DNA of 14,458 nt from Litoreibacter sp. (lineage in GTDB: Bacteria > Pseudomonadota > Alphaproteobacteria > Rhodobacterales > Rhodobacteraceae): assembly GCA_013042765.1 (NCBI GenBank), contig JABDPP010000340.1, positions 1 through 14,458 of the forward strand, given 5' to 3'. A model generated the notes under the pieces. That model was not told where the DNA came from, made no database searches, and saw nothing but the letters and a program-made list of their open reading frames with translations. Of this stretch, positions 7,003 through 14,458 are shown piece by piece. Position 1 is the stretch's first letter. The number at the start of each line of letters is the position of its first letter. The translations under genes were made by a program, and so were the position numbers.

Positions 7003-8144
7003 CCCGCCTGCTGGCTCCATGGATCACGCAACCGGCGAGCCGCGCGGTAACCGACGCTTTTGAGAAATCCGGTCACCAGATTTTTTTCGTCGGAGGCTGT
7101 GTTCGCAACACGCTGATGGAGCGCGCGGTTTCCGATATCGATCTGGCGACGGATGCCACCCCTGAAGAAATGATCGCACTGGGTCAGCAGGCTGGTTTGC
7201 GTACGGTTCCCACTGGTATTGACCACGGCACCATTACGTTTGTCGTCGACAAGATCCCATTCGAGGTGACGACCTTTCGCACAGATGTCTCAACCGATGG
7301 CAGGCGCGCGACGGTGGCCTTCTCGAAATCTCTCGCAGAGGATGCCAGGCGTCGCGACTTCACGATGAACGCGCTTTACGTTACGCCGAATGGTGAAATC
7401 CATGATCCGGTTGGGGGTCTCGAGGACCTCGCGCGCCGACATGTCAGGTTCATCGAGCACCCGCGCCGCCGCATTACGGAGGATTACCTGCGAATCCTTC
7501 GGTTCTTCCGGTTTCACGCGTGGTATGGCGATCCGCACGAAGGTCTGGATCCGGAGGGGCTGGCCGCCTGCGCCGAGCTTGCCCAAGGGCTCGATGCACT
7601 CTCCCGGGAGCGTATCGGCAGCGAGATGCGCAAGCTCCTGGCTGCCGATGATCCGGCACCAAGTGTCGCCTCCATGGACATATCCGGCGTTCTTTCCCAC
7701 GTCTTGCCCGGGGCGGATCCAAGGGTTCTGACGCGGCTGGTACATCTCGAAGCGTCGACGCCACCTAGCTGGCAAAGGCGCGCCGCGGCGCTTGGCGGGG
7801 AGGATCCCTGTGATCGATGGCGGCTGTCGCGCGCCGATGCTCGGATGCTCACAACCTTGCGGGCGCTGACAGGCTCCCCCGATGGTATCGCGGCAACAGC
7901 CTACCGCCACGGCGCACAGATCGCCCGCGACACGGCCCTTGTCCGCGCGGCCACATTCGAGCAACCTTTACCCGAAGATCTGCACGCTATGATCAAGATG
8001 GGGGCCAAAGCAGTCTTCCCGGTCGTGGCAGCCGATCTCATGCCTGATCTTCAGGGCGCAGAGCTTGGCAGCCGGCTCAAGGATCTGGAGACCCGCTGGA
8101 TCGCGTCCGGGTTCGCCTTGTCCAAGGAAGAGCTGCTGCGCTAG
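6999..8144 (+). CDS. cca: CCA tRNA nucleotidyltransferase
   Basis: Adds or repairs the 3'-terminal CCA of tRNAs without a template, using CTP and ATP. The 381-aa protein has the class II nucleotidyltransferase head: GGCVRNTL (residues 32-39), the metal-binding pair Asp46/Asp48 in SDIDLAT, RRDFTMNALY, and EDYLRILRFFRFHAWYG, which matches the family's flexible and B/A motifs. No HD phosphohydrolase domain is visible at the C-terminus. A related poly(A) polymerase is the main alternative; length and alphaproteobacterial context favour CCA addition. The ATG overlaps the TGA of the CoA pyrophosphatase gene (ATGA). The 121-bp gap that follows has no convincing terminator. Confidence 0.92.
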   Translation: MTRLLAPWITQPASRAVTDAFEKSGHQIFFVGGCVRNTLMERAVSDIDLATDATPEEMIALGQQAGLRTVPTGIDHGTITFVVDKIPFEVTTFRTDVSTDGRRATVAFSKSLAEDARRRDFTMNALYVTPNGEIHDPVGGLEDLARRHVRFIEHPRRRITEDYLRILRFFRFHAWYGDPHEGLDPEGLAACAELAQGLDALSRERIGSEMRKLLAADDPAPSVASMDISGVLSHVLPGADPRVLTRLVHLEASTPPSWQRRAAALGGEDPCDRWRLSRADARMLTTLRALTGSPDGIAATAYRHGAQIARDTALVRAATFEQPLPEDLHAMIKMGAKAVFPVVAADLMPDLQGAELGSRLKDLETRWIASGFALSKEELLR

Positions 8145-8265
8145 CTGTGCTCTGAAATCACTCGATCCGCAACGACCTCCGTTCCTAGATCACAAGCCTA
8201 TTTGCCGTCATGGAATTTTTGAAACTCAAGCGCTATACCTGCGCAGATAGTTCAAAGGCACATAG

Positions 8266-10110
8266 ATGTTCCGGTTTCTCGAAAATCTGGTCGACCCTTA
8301 CGAGGAATACCCACAGGTAGATGCGCCACCGACGCAGCTCTGGCCGTTTCTGCGCGACTATAGTCGGCCGTTCCATAAGATGTTCGTATTCACCGGGATC
8401 ATGTCGCTCGTGGTGGCGTTCGTGGAAGTGGGCCTGATCTACTATCTTGGCCGCGTGGTGGATTTTCTCGGGCGCGGTGAGCCTGCTGAGATCATCACGG
8501 AATACGGAACAGAGCTTATCCTGATCGCGGGTTTCGTGCTGATCATCCGTCCCATCCTTCAGGGGATTGATGTCGCACTCCTCAACAACGCGATCCTGCC
8601 CAATTTCGGGACGCTGTTTCGCTGGCGCGCCCACCGCCATGTGCTGCGCCAATCCGTCGGCTGGTTCGAGAATGACTTCGCCGGCCGAATTGCAAACCGG
8701 ATCATGCAAGCCCCGCCTGCCGCCGGTGAGGCGGTTTTTCAGGTCTTTGACGCCATCACCTTTTCAATAGCCTACTTCATCGGAGCCGCCATCCTGCTCA
8801 GCGAGGCCGACCCACGCCTCGCCTTGCCGCTCATGATCTGGCTGGCGCTCTATGCGTTGCTCGTGATTTGGACGATGAAGCGGGTCGGCCCCGCCTCCAA
8901 AGCCTCCTCCGATGCACGGTCCATGACGACCGGCCGCGTGGTCGACAGCTATACCAATATCCATTCCGTCAAGTTGTTTGCCCACCATGATCACGAAATC
9001 AACTTCGCAAAGGAAGCGATCGAGACGACCCGGCAGACCTTCGCGCGGGAGATGCGAATATTCACGCTGATGGATGTCATGCTCGTGACGCTCAATGGAT
9101 TCCTGATCGTCGCAGTCGTCGGATGGGCGATCTGGCTATGGGCGCAAGGCACGGCCTCGGTTGGTGTAATCGCGGCGGCCGCTGCCCTGACCCTGCGTTT
9201 GAACGCGATGACCGGCTGGATCATGTGGGCCGTATCGAGCTTTTTCCGTTCTCTCGGTGTCGTGGCAGAGGGAATGGAGACGATTGCCCAGCCAATCACC
9301 CTCCTCGACCAACCCGATGCAAAGCCCTTGAGGTTGGATGAAGGAAGGATCCAGATCGAAGGCCTCAGCCACCATTACGGCCGCGATGCTGGCGGCCTCG
9401 TCGATATCAACCTGACCATCAATCCCGGAGAGAAGATTGGCTTGGTTGGCCGCTCGGGCGCCGGCAAATCGACCTTGGTGAAGCTGCTGCTGCGCTTTTA
9501 CGATGCAGATGCCGGACGTATCCTCATTGACGGTCAGGATATCGCACATGTCTCTCAGGACAGCTTGCGCGCGCATATCGGGATGGTTTCGCAGGACAGC
9601 GCGCTCATGCACCGCTCGGTGCGGGACAATATCCTGTACGGCCGCCCCGACGCGAGCGAGGCCGAGATGATTGAGGCGGCCAAGCGCGCCGAGGCCCACG
9701 AGTTCATCCTTGATCTGGAAGATCCAACCGGCCGCACGGGGTACGATGCCCACGTCGGCGAACGCGGGGTCAAACTGAGTGGCGGGCAGCGCCAGCGCAT
9801 CTCTCTTGCGCGGGTCATTCTGAAAGACGCCCCAATCCTGGTATTGGACGAAGCGACAAGCGCCTTGGACAGCGAAGTTGAAGCCGCGATCCAGGAAACG
9901 CTCTACGGCGTGATGGAGGGAAAAACCGTTATCGCGATTGCTCATCGGCTCAGCACGATTGCTCATCTCGATCGAATTATCGTTTTGGACGACGGCATCA
10001 TCACCGAGGACGGATCCCACGACGAGCTTTTGGCGAAAAATAGTCTATATGCTGGGTTCTGGGGTCGCCAGTCGGGCGGTTTCCTCAACACCACACGAGC
10101 CGCCGAGTGA
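8266..10110 (+). CDS. ABC exporter half-transporter (membrane domain plus ATPase), first of a tandem pair
   Basis: A 614-aa type IV-fold ABC exporter half. Residues about 35-330 form the six-helix membrane domain; about 350-614 are the ATPase with Walker A GRSGAGKST (395-403), signature LSGGQ (504-508), Walker B with Asp528 and catalytic Glu529, and switch His560. All catalytic residues are present. Substrate is unknown; lipid-, drug- or peptide-type export is possible. The next gene encodes a paralogue of exactly the same length, four bases downstream, so a heterodimer is likely. AAAGG lies eight bases before ATG 8266. The 121-bp gap upstream is AT-rich near 8210-8240 and holds TTGAAA at 8219-8224, but no convincing -10 goes with it. 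It starts a run of four same-strand genes. Confidence 0.93.
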   Translation: MFRFLENLVDPYEEYPQVDAPPTQLWPFLRDYSRPFHKMFVFTGIMSLVVAFVEVGLIYYLGRVVDFLGRGEPAEIITEYGTELILIAGFVLIIRPILQGIDVALLNNAILPNFGTLFRWRAHRHVLRQSVGWFENDFAGRIANRIMQAPPAAGEAVFQVFDAITFSIAYFIGAAILLSEADPRLALPLMIWLALYALLVIWTMKRVGPASKASSDARSMTTGRVVDSYTNIHSVKLFAHHDHEINFAKEAIETTRQTFAREMRIFTLMDVMLVTLNGFLIVAVVGWAIWLWAQGTASVGVIAAAAALTLRLNAMTGWIMWAVSSFFRSLGVVAEGMETIAQPITLLDQPDAKPLRLDEGRIQIEGLSHHYGRDAGGLVDINLTINPGEKIGLVGRSGAGKSTLVKLLLRFYDADAGRILIDGQDIAHVSQDSLRAHIGMVSQDSALMHRSVRDNILYGRPDASEAEMIEAAKRAEAHEFILDLEDPTGRTGYDAHVGERGVKLSGGQRQRISLARVILKDAPILVLDEATSALDSEVEAAIQETLYGVMEGKTVIAIAHRLSTIAHLDRIIVLDDGIITEDGSHDELLAKNSLYAGFWGRQSGGFLNTTRAAE

Positions 10111-10114
10111 GATC

Positions 10115-11959
10115 ATGAGCCGGGTTAGCAAAATCGGAAACCTGATCGATGCCTTCCGGCCCGCGGAAGGCCCGCCGCCGCGCACGCTCGCGGCGTTCTT
10201 CCGCTGGGCCTTGTCAGGCGCCTGGCCGGTTCTGTTCGGCGCCTCTCTCGTCTCTGCGGCCGCAGGCTCGCTCGAAGTGTTCACCGCGCTCCTGCTTGGC
10301 GTTGTCGTTGACACGGCTCTGCAATCCGGGCCCGTTGGTTTTTTCCGTGAGCACTGGCTTCTGCTTCTGGCGTTCGCAGCGTTCTTCCTCCTGCTGCGTC
10401 CCGCTGTCTTCGGGATGTCATCGGCTGCGAACTCGGTCGTGGTCGGGCCAAACGTGAACCCTTTGGTGCTGTCGCGCCTGCATCGCTGGACCATGGGGCA
10501 GGCGGTTACCTTCTTCGATGACGACTTCGCGGGCCGGATTGCCCAGAAACAGATGCAAACCGCGCGGGCCGTTACCGATGTCGCGGTTGAGACAATCAAC
10601 GTGGTGGCCTTCGCTCTTGCCTCCCTTGTGGGCTCAGTTCTCTTGCTAACAGCGATCGACTACCGGGTTGCGCTGGTACTCGCGGTCTGGTTGGCGGGCT
10701 ACCTTGCGCTCATACGCTGGTTCATGCCCCGCATCAGGGTTCATTCCGCCGGGAGGGCCGGTGCGCGGGCCATGGTCTCCGGCCAAGTTGTGGACACGAT
10801 TACGAATATCAAGACCGTGAAACTTTTTGCCCATGCCAAGCATGAGGACCAGGAAGCCCTGTCAGCCATGCAGGTTTTTCGCGACAAGTCGCTTGGGTTC
10901 GGGGAGGTCTCGGCCTGGTTCCGCTTCACCCTGATGACGCTTTCCGGCCTGCTCCCGGTTGCCCTCGTTGGCGGAACGCTTGTGCTTTGGTCTTACGGGG
11001 TCGCCTCCCCCGGTGACATCGTCGCAACCGGCGCGGTTTCGATCCGCATCGCCCAGATGACGGGCTGGGTCAGTTTCACACTGATGACGATCTATTCTAA
11101 CATCGGCGAGGTCGAAGACGGGATCCGGACGCTCACCCCGCCGCACACATTGGTCGACGCGCCGGGCGCATCCAGCCTGTCGGTACCTCAGGGAGAAATC
11201 GCGCTGGATCATGTGAGCTTTTCCTATGGCCGGAAGACCGGCGGAGTTTCCGACGTCTCTCTGGAAGTAAAGCCCGGTGAGAAGCTCGGAGTTGTCGGCG
11301 CATCCGGTGCGGGCAAGTCGACGCTGGTGGCGCTGTTGCTCAGGCTCTACGATCCGGAACAGGGGCGCGTGCTGATCGACGGTCAGGATATCGCGAAAGT
11401 GACGCAGGAAAGCCTGCGCCGGCAGATCGGGATGGTCACGCAGGAAACGGCCATGTTCAACCGGCCGGCGCGCGACAATATTCTCTACGGCAATCCGAAC
11501 GCCACCGAGGAAGACATCCGGGAAGCTGCGCGAAAGGCTGAAGCGGATGCGTTCATCGGAGATTTGGAGGATTTCGCGGGACGGACGGGATACGATGCCC
11601 ACCTGGGCGAACGCGGTGTCAAACTGTCAGGCGGTCAACGCCAACGGATCGCAATCGCGCGTGCGATGCTGAAAGACGCACCAATCCTGATCCTCGACGA
11701 GGCGACAAGCGCGCTCGACAGCGAGGTTGAAGCCTCCATTCAACTCGCGCTGGAGCATGCAATGAAAGACAAGACGGTGATTGCCATCGCGCATCGGTTG
11801 TCCACGATCGCGCGGATGGACCGGATCGTGGTCCTCGACCAAGGCCGGATTGTCGAGGAAGGCACCCATGCCGACTTGCTCGCTGCGGGTGGGCTCTATG
11901 CCGGCTACTGGCACCGCCAATCGGGTGGGTTTATCGGCATCGCGGAAGCAGCGGAATAG
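10115..11959 (+). CDS. ABC exporter half-transporter, second of a tandem pair
   Basis: A 614-aa paralogue of the preceding protein with the same plan: N-terminal six-helix membrane domain, then an ATPase with Walker A GASGAGKST (395-403), LSGGQ (504-508), Asp528/Glu529 and His560. These residue numbers are identical to those of the neighbour, so the ATPase domains align without gaps. Shared stretches in the membrane domain, such as DFAGRIA and TNI..VKLFAH, support a tandem duplication. Both ATP sites of a heterodimer would be catalytic, unlike exporters with one degenerate site. The frame is open back to 9938, but that would overlap the first gene by 170 bp; ATG 10115 sits four bases after its stop with GAG-rich sequence upstream. 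Substrate unknown. Confidence 0.93.
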   Translation: MSRVSKIGNLIDAFRPAEGPPPRTLAAFFRWALSGAWPVLFGASLVSAAAGSLEVFTALLLGVVVDTALQSGPVGFFREHWLLLLAFAAFFLLLRPAVFGMSSAANSVVVGPNVNPLVLSRLHRWTMGQAVTFFDDDFAGRIAQKQMQTARAVTDVAVETINVVAFALASLVGSVLLLTAIDYRVALVLAVWLAGYLALIRWFMPRIRVHSAGRAGARAMVSGQVVDTITNIKTVKLFAHAKHEDQEALSAMQVFRDKSLGFGEVSAWFRFTLMTLSGLLPVALVGGTLVLWSYGVASPGDIVATGAVSIRIAQMTGWVSFTLMTIYSNIGEVEDGIRTLTPPHTLVDAPGASSLSVPQGEIALDHVSFSYGRKTGGVSDVSLEVKPGEKLGVVGASGAGKSTLVALLLRLYDPEQGRVLIDGQDIAKVTQESLRRQIGMVTQETAMFNRPARDNILYGNPNATEEDIREAARKAEADAFIGDLEDFAGRTGYDAHLGERGVKLSGGQRQRIAIARAMLKDAPILILDEATSALDSEVEASIQLALEHAMKDKTVIAIAHRLSTIARMDRIVVLDQGRIVEEGTHADLLAAGGLYAGYWHRQSGGFIGIAEAAE

Positions 11960-11965
11960 GACCCC

Positions 11966-13186
11966 ATGCCAGTCACGGAAATTGAACGGATCAACCTGAA
12001 GGGTGAGGGGGTTAGCGCGGATGGGATGACCATTCCCCGGACCCTCCCGGGCGAAGGAATTGACGTGGCCGAGGATGGCAGCGTCCGGATCATAACGCCC
12101 GCCCCTGATCGCGTGGCACCCCCATGCCGCCATTTCAGGTCCTGCGGTGGCTGCGCGATGCAGCATGCCAGCGACCCGTTTGTGGCAGCGTGGAAGACCC
12201 AGATGATCCGCACGGGTCTTGCCGCACGCGGGATCGACACAGAGATTCGTGAAATTCACACATCACCACCGCACTCGCGCAGGCGGGCCACACTGCACGG
12301 GCGGCGCACCAAAAAGGGTGTTTTGGTCGGGTTTCACTCCCGGGCGTCTGAGACCCTGATCGAAGTGCCAGACTGCCAGTTGCTACACCCGGAAATCATG
12401 ACTGGTATGCCGGCGCTCAAAGCCCTCACGCTGTTTGGGGCTTCGCGAAAAGGGGAGATTTCGCTGGCAGTCACCTGTTCGGAGGCCGGCCTCGATATCG
12501 ATATCCGAGACGCTAAACCGCTTGAACCGCAGCAACTGGTCGAGCTTTCCGTTCTGGCCGAGAAATTCAATCTCGCCCGCCTGTGCTGGGACGGGGAGGT
12601 AATCGCCACGCGCAATCCACCAATCCAGACGTTCGGAACCGCCGTAGTCGTGCCCCCACCTAGTGCGTTCCTTCAGGCGACGGAACATGGCCAGGTAACT
12701 CTTCAAGCGGCCGTCGCTGAAGTACTTGGCACGGCGAGGTCAGTGACCGACTTGTTTGCTGGCTGCGGGACGTTCTCTCTGCCTGCTGCAAACACGGCCG
12801 AGGTCTGGGCGCTCGAGGGTGATGAAAGCCTGATCCACGTTCTGGATCAGGCCTGGCGCAAATCAACCGGCCTGAAAAAAGTGAATGCCGAGTTTCGGGA
12901 CCTGTTCCGTCGCCCGGTTCTGCCACAGGAATTTTCCGGTCAGGACGCAGTCATCATTGATCCGCCGCGCGCAGGCGCGCAGGCGCAAAGCATCGAACTG
13001 GCACAATCCGAGGTTCCCATGATCGCCGCCGTCTCCTGCAACCCCGTGACCTTCGCAAGAGACGCGGAAATACTCATCAAGGGGGGCTACCGCCTAGATT
13101 GGGTGCAGCCGGTAGACCAATTCCGCTGGTCGACACATGTAGAGCTTGCAGCGCAATTCACAAAAGCCCATATCGCCAGAAATTGA
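11966..13186 (+). CDS. TrmA/RlmD-family RNA (uracil-5-)methyltransferase
   Basis: A 406-aa class I SAM-dependent methyltransferase that should make 5-methyluridine in RNA, most likely 23S rRNA. A [4Fe-4S] cluster site is visible: Cys54, Cys60 and Cys63 in CRHFRSCGGC, with Cys137 as likely fourth ligand. The SAM-binding motif is DLFAGCGTFSLPAA, followed by IIDPPRAGAQ, and Cys358 in SCNPVTFARD is the expected nucleophile. The first 50 residues resemble a short TRAM-like RNA-binding segment. RlmC, RlmD and TrmA share these motifs and I cannot separate them by eye; the N-terminal Fe-S cysteines argue against TrmA. ATG 11966 follows the ABC gene by six bases, with AGGA five bases upstream, so it is co-transcribed with the transporter genes. 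Confidence 0.88.
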   Translation: MPVTEIERINLKGEGVSADGMTIPRTLPGEGIDVAEDGSVRIITPAPDRVAPPCRHFRSCGGCAMQHASDPFVAAWKTQMIRTGLAARGIDTEIREIHTSPPHSRRRATLHGRRTKKGVLVGFHSRASETLIEVPDCQLLHPEIMTGMPALKALTLFGASRKGEISLAVTCSEAGLDIDIRDAKPLEPQQLVELSVLAEKFNLARLCWDGEVIATRNPPIQTFGTAVVVPPPSAFLQATEHGQVTLQAAVAEVLGTARSVTDLFAGCGTFSLPAANTAEVWALEGDESLIHVLDQAWRKSTGLKKVNAEFRDLFRRPVLPQEFSGQDAVIIDPPRAGAQAQSIELAQSEVPMIAAVSCNPVTFARDAEILIKGGYRLDWVQPVDQFRWSTHVELAAQFTKAHIARN

Positions 13187-13197
13187 ACAGAGGCGAC

Positions 13198-13974
13198 ATG
13201 TCACTACAAGATAGAATTCAATCCCTTCTGGAACGCACCTCGGTGCGCAATTTCATCCTTGGCGTGATCGTGTTCAATGCCATCGTGCTGGGCCTTGAGA
13301 CCTCAAAGACGGTTATGGCTCAGGCCGGGCCACTGATCATATTGCTCGATCAGATATGTCTTGCGATTTTCGTGGCCGAGCTGTCGGCCAAACTGTTTGC
13401 CTACCGTGGCACATTCTTTCGCAGCGGCTGGAACCTGTTCGACTTCCTGATCGTGGGAATTTCGCTGGTCCCGGCGGCACAGGGCCTGTCCGTATTGCGG
13501 GCCTTGCGGATACTCCGGCTGCTCCGGGTGATTTCAGTCGCGCCATCTCTACGCCGCGTGGTGGAAGGTTTCGTCACCGCCTTGCCCGGCATGGGATCTG
13601 TCTTTCTGCTTATGAGCCTGATCTTCTACATCGGCGCGGTGATGGCTACGAAGCTCTTCGGGTCGAGTTTCCCCGATTGGTTCGGCACCCTGCCGAGATC
13701 TGCGTATTCGCTGTTTCAGATCATGACGCTGGAAAGCTGGTCGATGGGGATCGTGCGCCCTGTGATGGAGGTTTACGCCTACGCTTGGGCGTTCTTCGTA
13801 CCCTTTATCATGGCAACAACTTTCGTCGTGGTGAATCTCTTGGTGGGTCTCATCGTGAACTCGATGCAGGACGCCCATCATGAAGAGGACATCGCGGCCA
13901 CTGATAAGTACCGCGACGATGTATTGGAACGCCTGATCGCGATCGAACAGAAGCTTGATCGCAACAGAGACTGA
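13198..13974 (+). CDS. Voltage-gated sodium channel, BacNav (NaChBac/NavMs) type
   Basis: A 258-aa single-domain, six-helix ion channel that should assemble as a tetramer in the inner membrane. The S4 sensor is clear: Arg101, 104, 107 and 110 at every third position in LRALRILRLLRVI. The selectivity filter TLESWSM (177-183) is the same as in characterised bacterial channels such as NavMs and NavAb, with Glu179 forming the high-field-strength site; this points to Na+ rather than K+. S6 ends in LVGLIVNSMQDA, followed by an acidic neck and a C-terminal helix (about 237-256) with heptad-like leucines, the usual tetramerisation coiled coil. ATG 13198 has AGAGG five bases upstream and is 11 bases after the methyltransferase stop; a longer frame from 13099 lies inside that gene and is unlikely. 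Possible roles are flagellar motility, chemotaxis or pH homeostasis. Confidence 0.93.
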   Translation: MSLQDRIQSLLERTSVRNFILGVIVFNAIVLGLETSKTVMAQAGPLIILLDQICLAIFVAELSAKLFAYRGTFFRSGWNLFDFLIVGISLVPAAQGLSVLRALRILRLLRVISVAPSLRRVVEGFVTALPGMGSVFLLMSLIFYIGAVMATKLFGSSFPDWFGTLPRSAYSLFQIMTLESWSMGIVRPVMEVYAYAWAFFVPFIMATTFVVVNLLVGLIVNSMQDAHHEEDIAATDKYRDDVLERLIAIEQKLDRNRD

Positions 13975-13981
13975 CCGGTCA

Positions 13982-13997
13982 GGCGGCCATTGCCGCC
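13982..13997. terminator. Possible bidirectional terminator hairpin after the sodium channel gene
   Basis: GGCGGC (13982-13987), four-base loop, GCCGCC (13992-13997), in the 24-bp gap between convergent stops, next to a perfect 10-bp palindrome TGACCGGTCA (13972-13981) that includes the channel's TGA stop. Compact and GC-rich as in terminators, but no T-run follows on either strand. Confidence 0.4.
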
Positions 13998-13998
13998 A

Positions 13999-14458
13999 CT
14001 AGTTCCGATTGCGCAGCAGCCATGCCAGAAACCAAGCGGCCGCAGTGAGTGCCAGCATCGTACCGATCGTGGTGACGTAGAATTCGCCGCGCCCACCGAG
14101 ATCCATATTGTTGAGGAAACGATAGGGCAGACCCGTCGTCACCGAGCCCTCCGGCTTGATATTCATCGGTTGCACGAGCGCCTCGATCCAGAAGATGTAG
14201 ACAACCGGCACAAACACGATGCCGCTCAGGACCCGCTTGATTGGCCGGAACACCCCCAGAATGAAAAACGCGTCTATCATCTGAAGCAACGGCCCGAGCC
14301 CGTGGATGAAATATTCCTGATGCCACGCCCCCGGCGATCCGTCCGTACCGTAAAACAGGGCTGGGTCCTTGAGGTAGATCTTCCAATACATCAGGACTAC
14401 CGTTGCGTTCAGAACAACCGTGATCGAGGCAAAGGACTCCGCTCGCCACGTGCTCCAA
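13999..14458 (-). CDS. Multi-pass membrane protein, 3' part; possibly FAR-17a/AIG1-like
   Basis: The minus-strand frame ending in TAG at 14001-13999 stays open to the window edge. It has a Met at 14391, but codons upstream of it continue a hydrophobic helix (SITVVLNATVVLMYW), so the true start lies outside the window. About 152 codons are visible, with roughly four membrane helices: that first one, then LGPLLQMIDAFFILGVF, VLSGIVFVPVVYIFW and a C-terminal one before LLRNRN. The pattern IHGLGPLLQMID followed by a YRFLNN segment resembles the FAR-17a/AIG1 membrane hydrolase family, where a Thr on an early helix and a His are the active pair. This is a resemblance by eye, not a proven match. The frame at 13979 on the same strand is polar and irregular and looks like a shadow. 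Confidence 0.65.
   Translation of the reverse strand, partial: WSTWRAESFASITVVLNATVVLMYWKIYLKDPALFYGTDGSPGAWHQEYFIHGLGPLLQMIDAFFILGVFRPIKRVLSGIVFVPVVYIFWIEALVQPMNIKPEGSVTTGLPYRFLNNMDLGGRGEFYVTTIGTMLALTAAAWFLAWLLRNRN

Noticed and set aside
8145..8265. Terminator or strong promoter between cca and the first ABC gene
   Set aside because: No stable hairpin with a T-run is visible, and TTGAAA at 8219 lacks a -10 box at acceptable spacing.
9136..10020. 294-codon minus-strand frame opposite the first ABC gene (and a similar one at 10862-11602 opposite the second)
   Set aside because: Both lie wholly inside ABC ATPase coding sequence and show no motif; the parallel position in the two paralogues comes from the shared codon pattern.
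9938..10114. Longer N-terminus for the second ABC protein
   Set aside because: The extra 59 codons lie inside the first ABC gene and read as irregular sequence; ATG 10115 gives a normal N-terminus and a typical 4-bp gap.
13979..14458. Alternative 159-codon minus-strand frame at the right edge
   Set aside because: It overlaps the frame that encodes clear membrane helices, and its own translation has no hydrophobic pattern or motif.

Overview
The window is ordinary-looking chromosome from an alphaproteobacterium, most likely a marine Rhodobacterales (Roseobacter-like) species. This rests on the moderately high GC content, the protein sequences (a short one-ACT-domain IlvA, a receiver/PP2C fusion next to an HPt protein, a BacNav-type sodium channel) and an RpoH-type promoter of the alphaproteobacterial form. 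I see no phage, transposon, CRISPR, tRNA or rRNA.

Layout. (1) 3-491 (+): 3' end of a sulfotransferase-like gene. (2) 532-1755 (-) argG and 1878-3125 (+) ilvA are divergent amino-acid biosynthesis genes sharing a 122-bp control region. (3) 3122-3439 (-) HPt protein and 3577-4737 (+) receiver-PP2C phosphatase are divergent signalling genes. The HPt stop interlocks with the ilvA stop. The phosphatase frame is broken by an in-frame TAG 46 codons before its natural end, and the detached part (4738-4875) still encodes the conserved C-terminal acidic motif. (4) 4866-5312 (-) Nudix hydrolase and 5412-6416 (+) hslO (Hsp33) are divergent, with what looks like a symmetric heat-shock promoter on both strands sharing one -10 palindrome. 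(5) hslO, a CoA-pyrophosphatase-type Nudix gene and cca overlap in turn and form a translationally coupled operon (5412-8144). (6) 8266-13974 (+): two tandem 614-aa ABC exporter half-transporters, a TrmA/RlmD-type RNA methyltransferase and a voltage-gated sodium channel, with gaps of 4, 6 and 11 bp, form a second operon. (7) 13999-14458 (-): convergent 3' part of a multi-pass membrane protein, possibly FAR-17a/AIG1-like.

How the genes fit together. The centre is a stress and housekeeping block: redox/heat chaperone, two nucleotide-cleaning Nudix enzymes and tRNA CCA repair. It is flanked by a phosphorelay-type regulatory pair whose phosphatase would act on a partner-switching anti-sigma antagonist encoded elsewhere. 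The ABC pair is probably an obligate heterodimer produced by tandem duplication.

I did not find a clearly new multi-gene system. The best leads are the nonsense-interrupted phosphatase, the symmetric bidirectional heat-shock promoter, and the ABC/methyltransferase/Nav operon.
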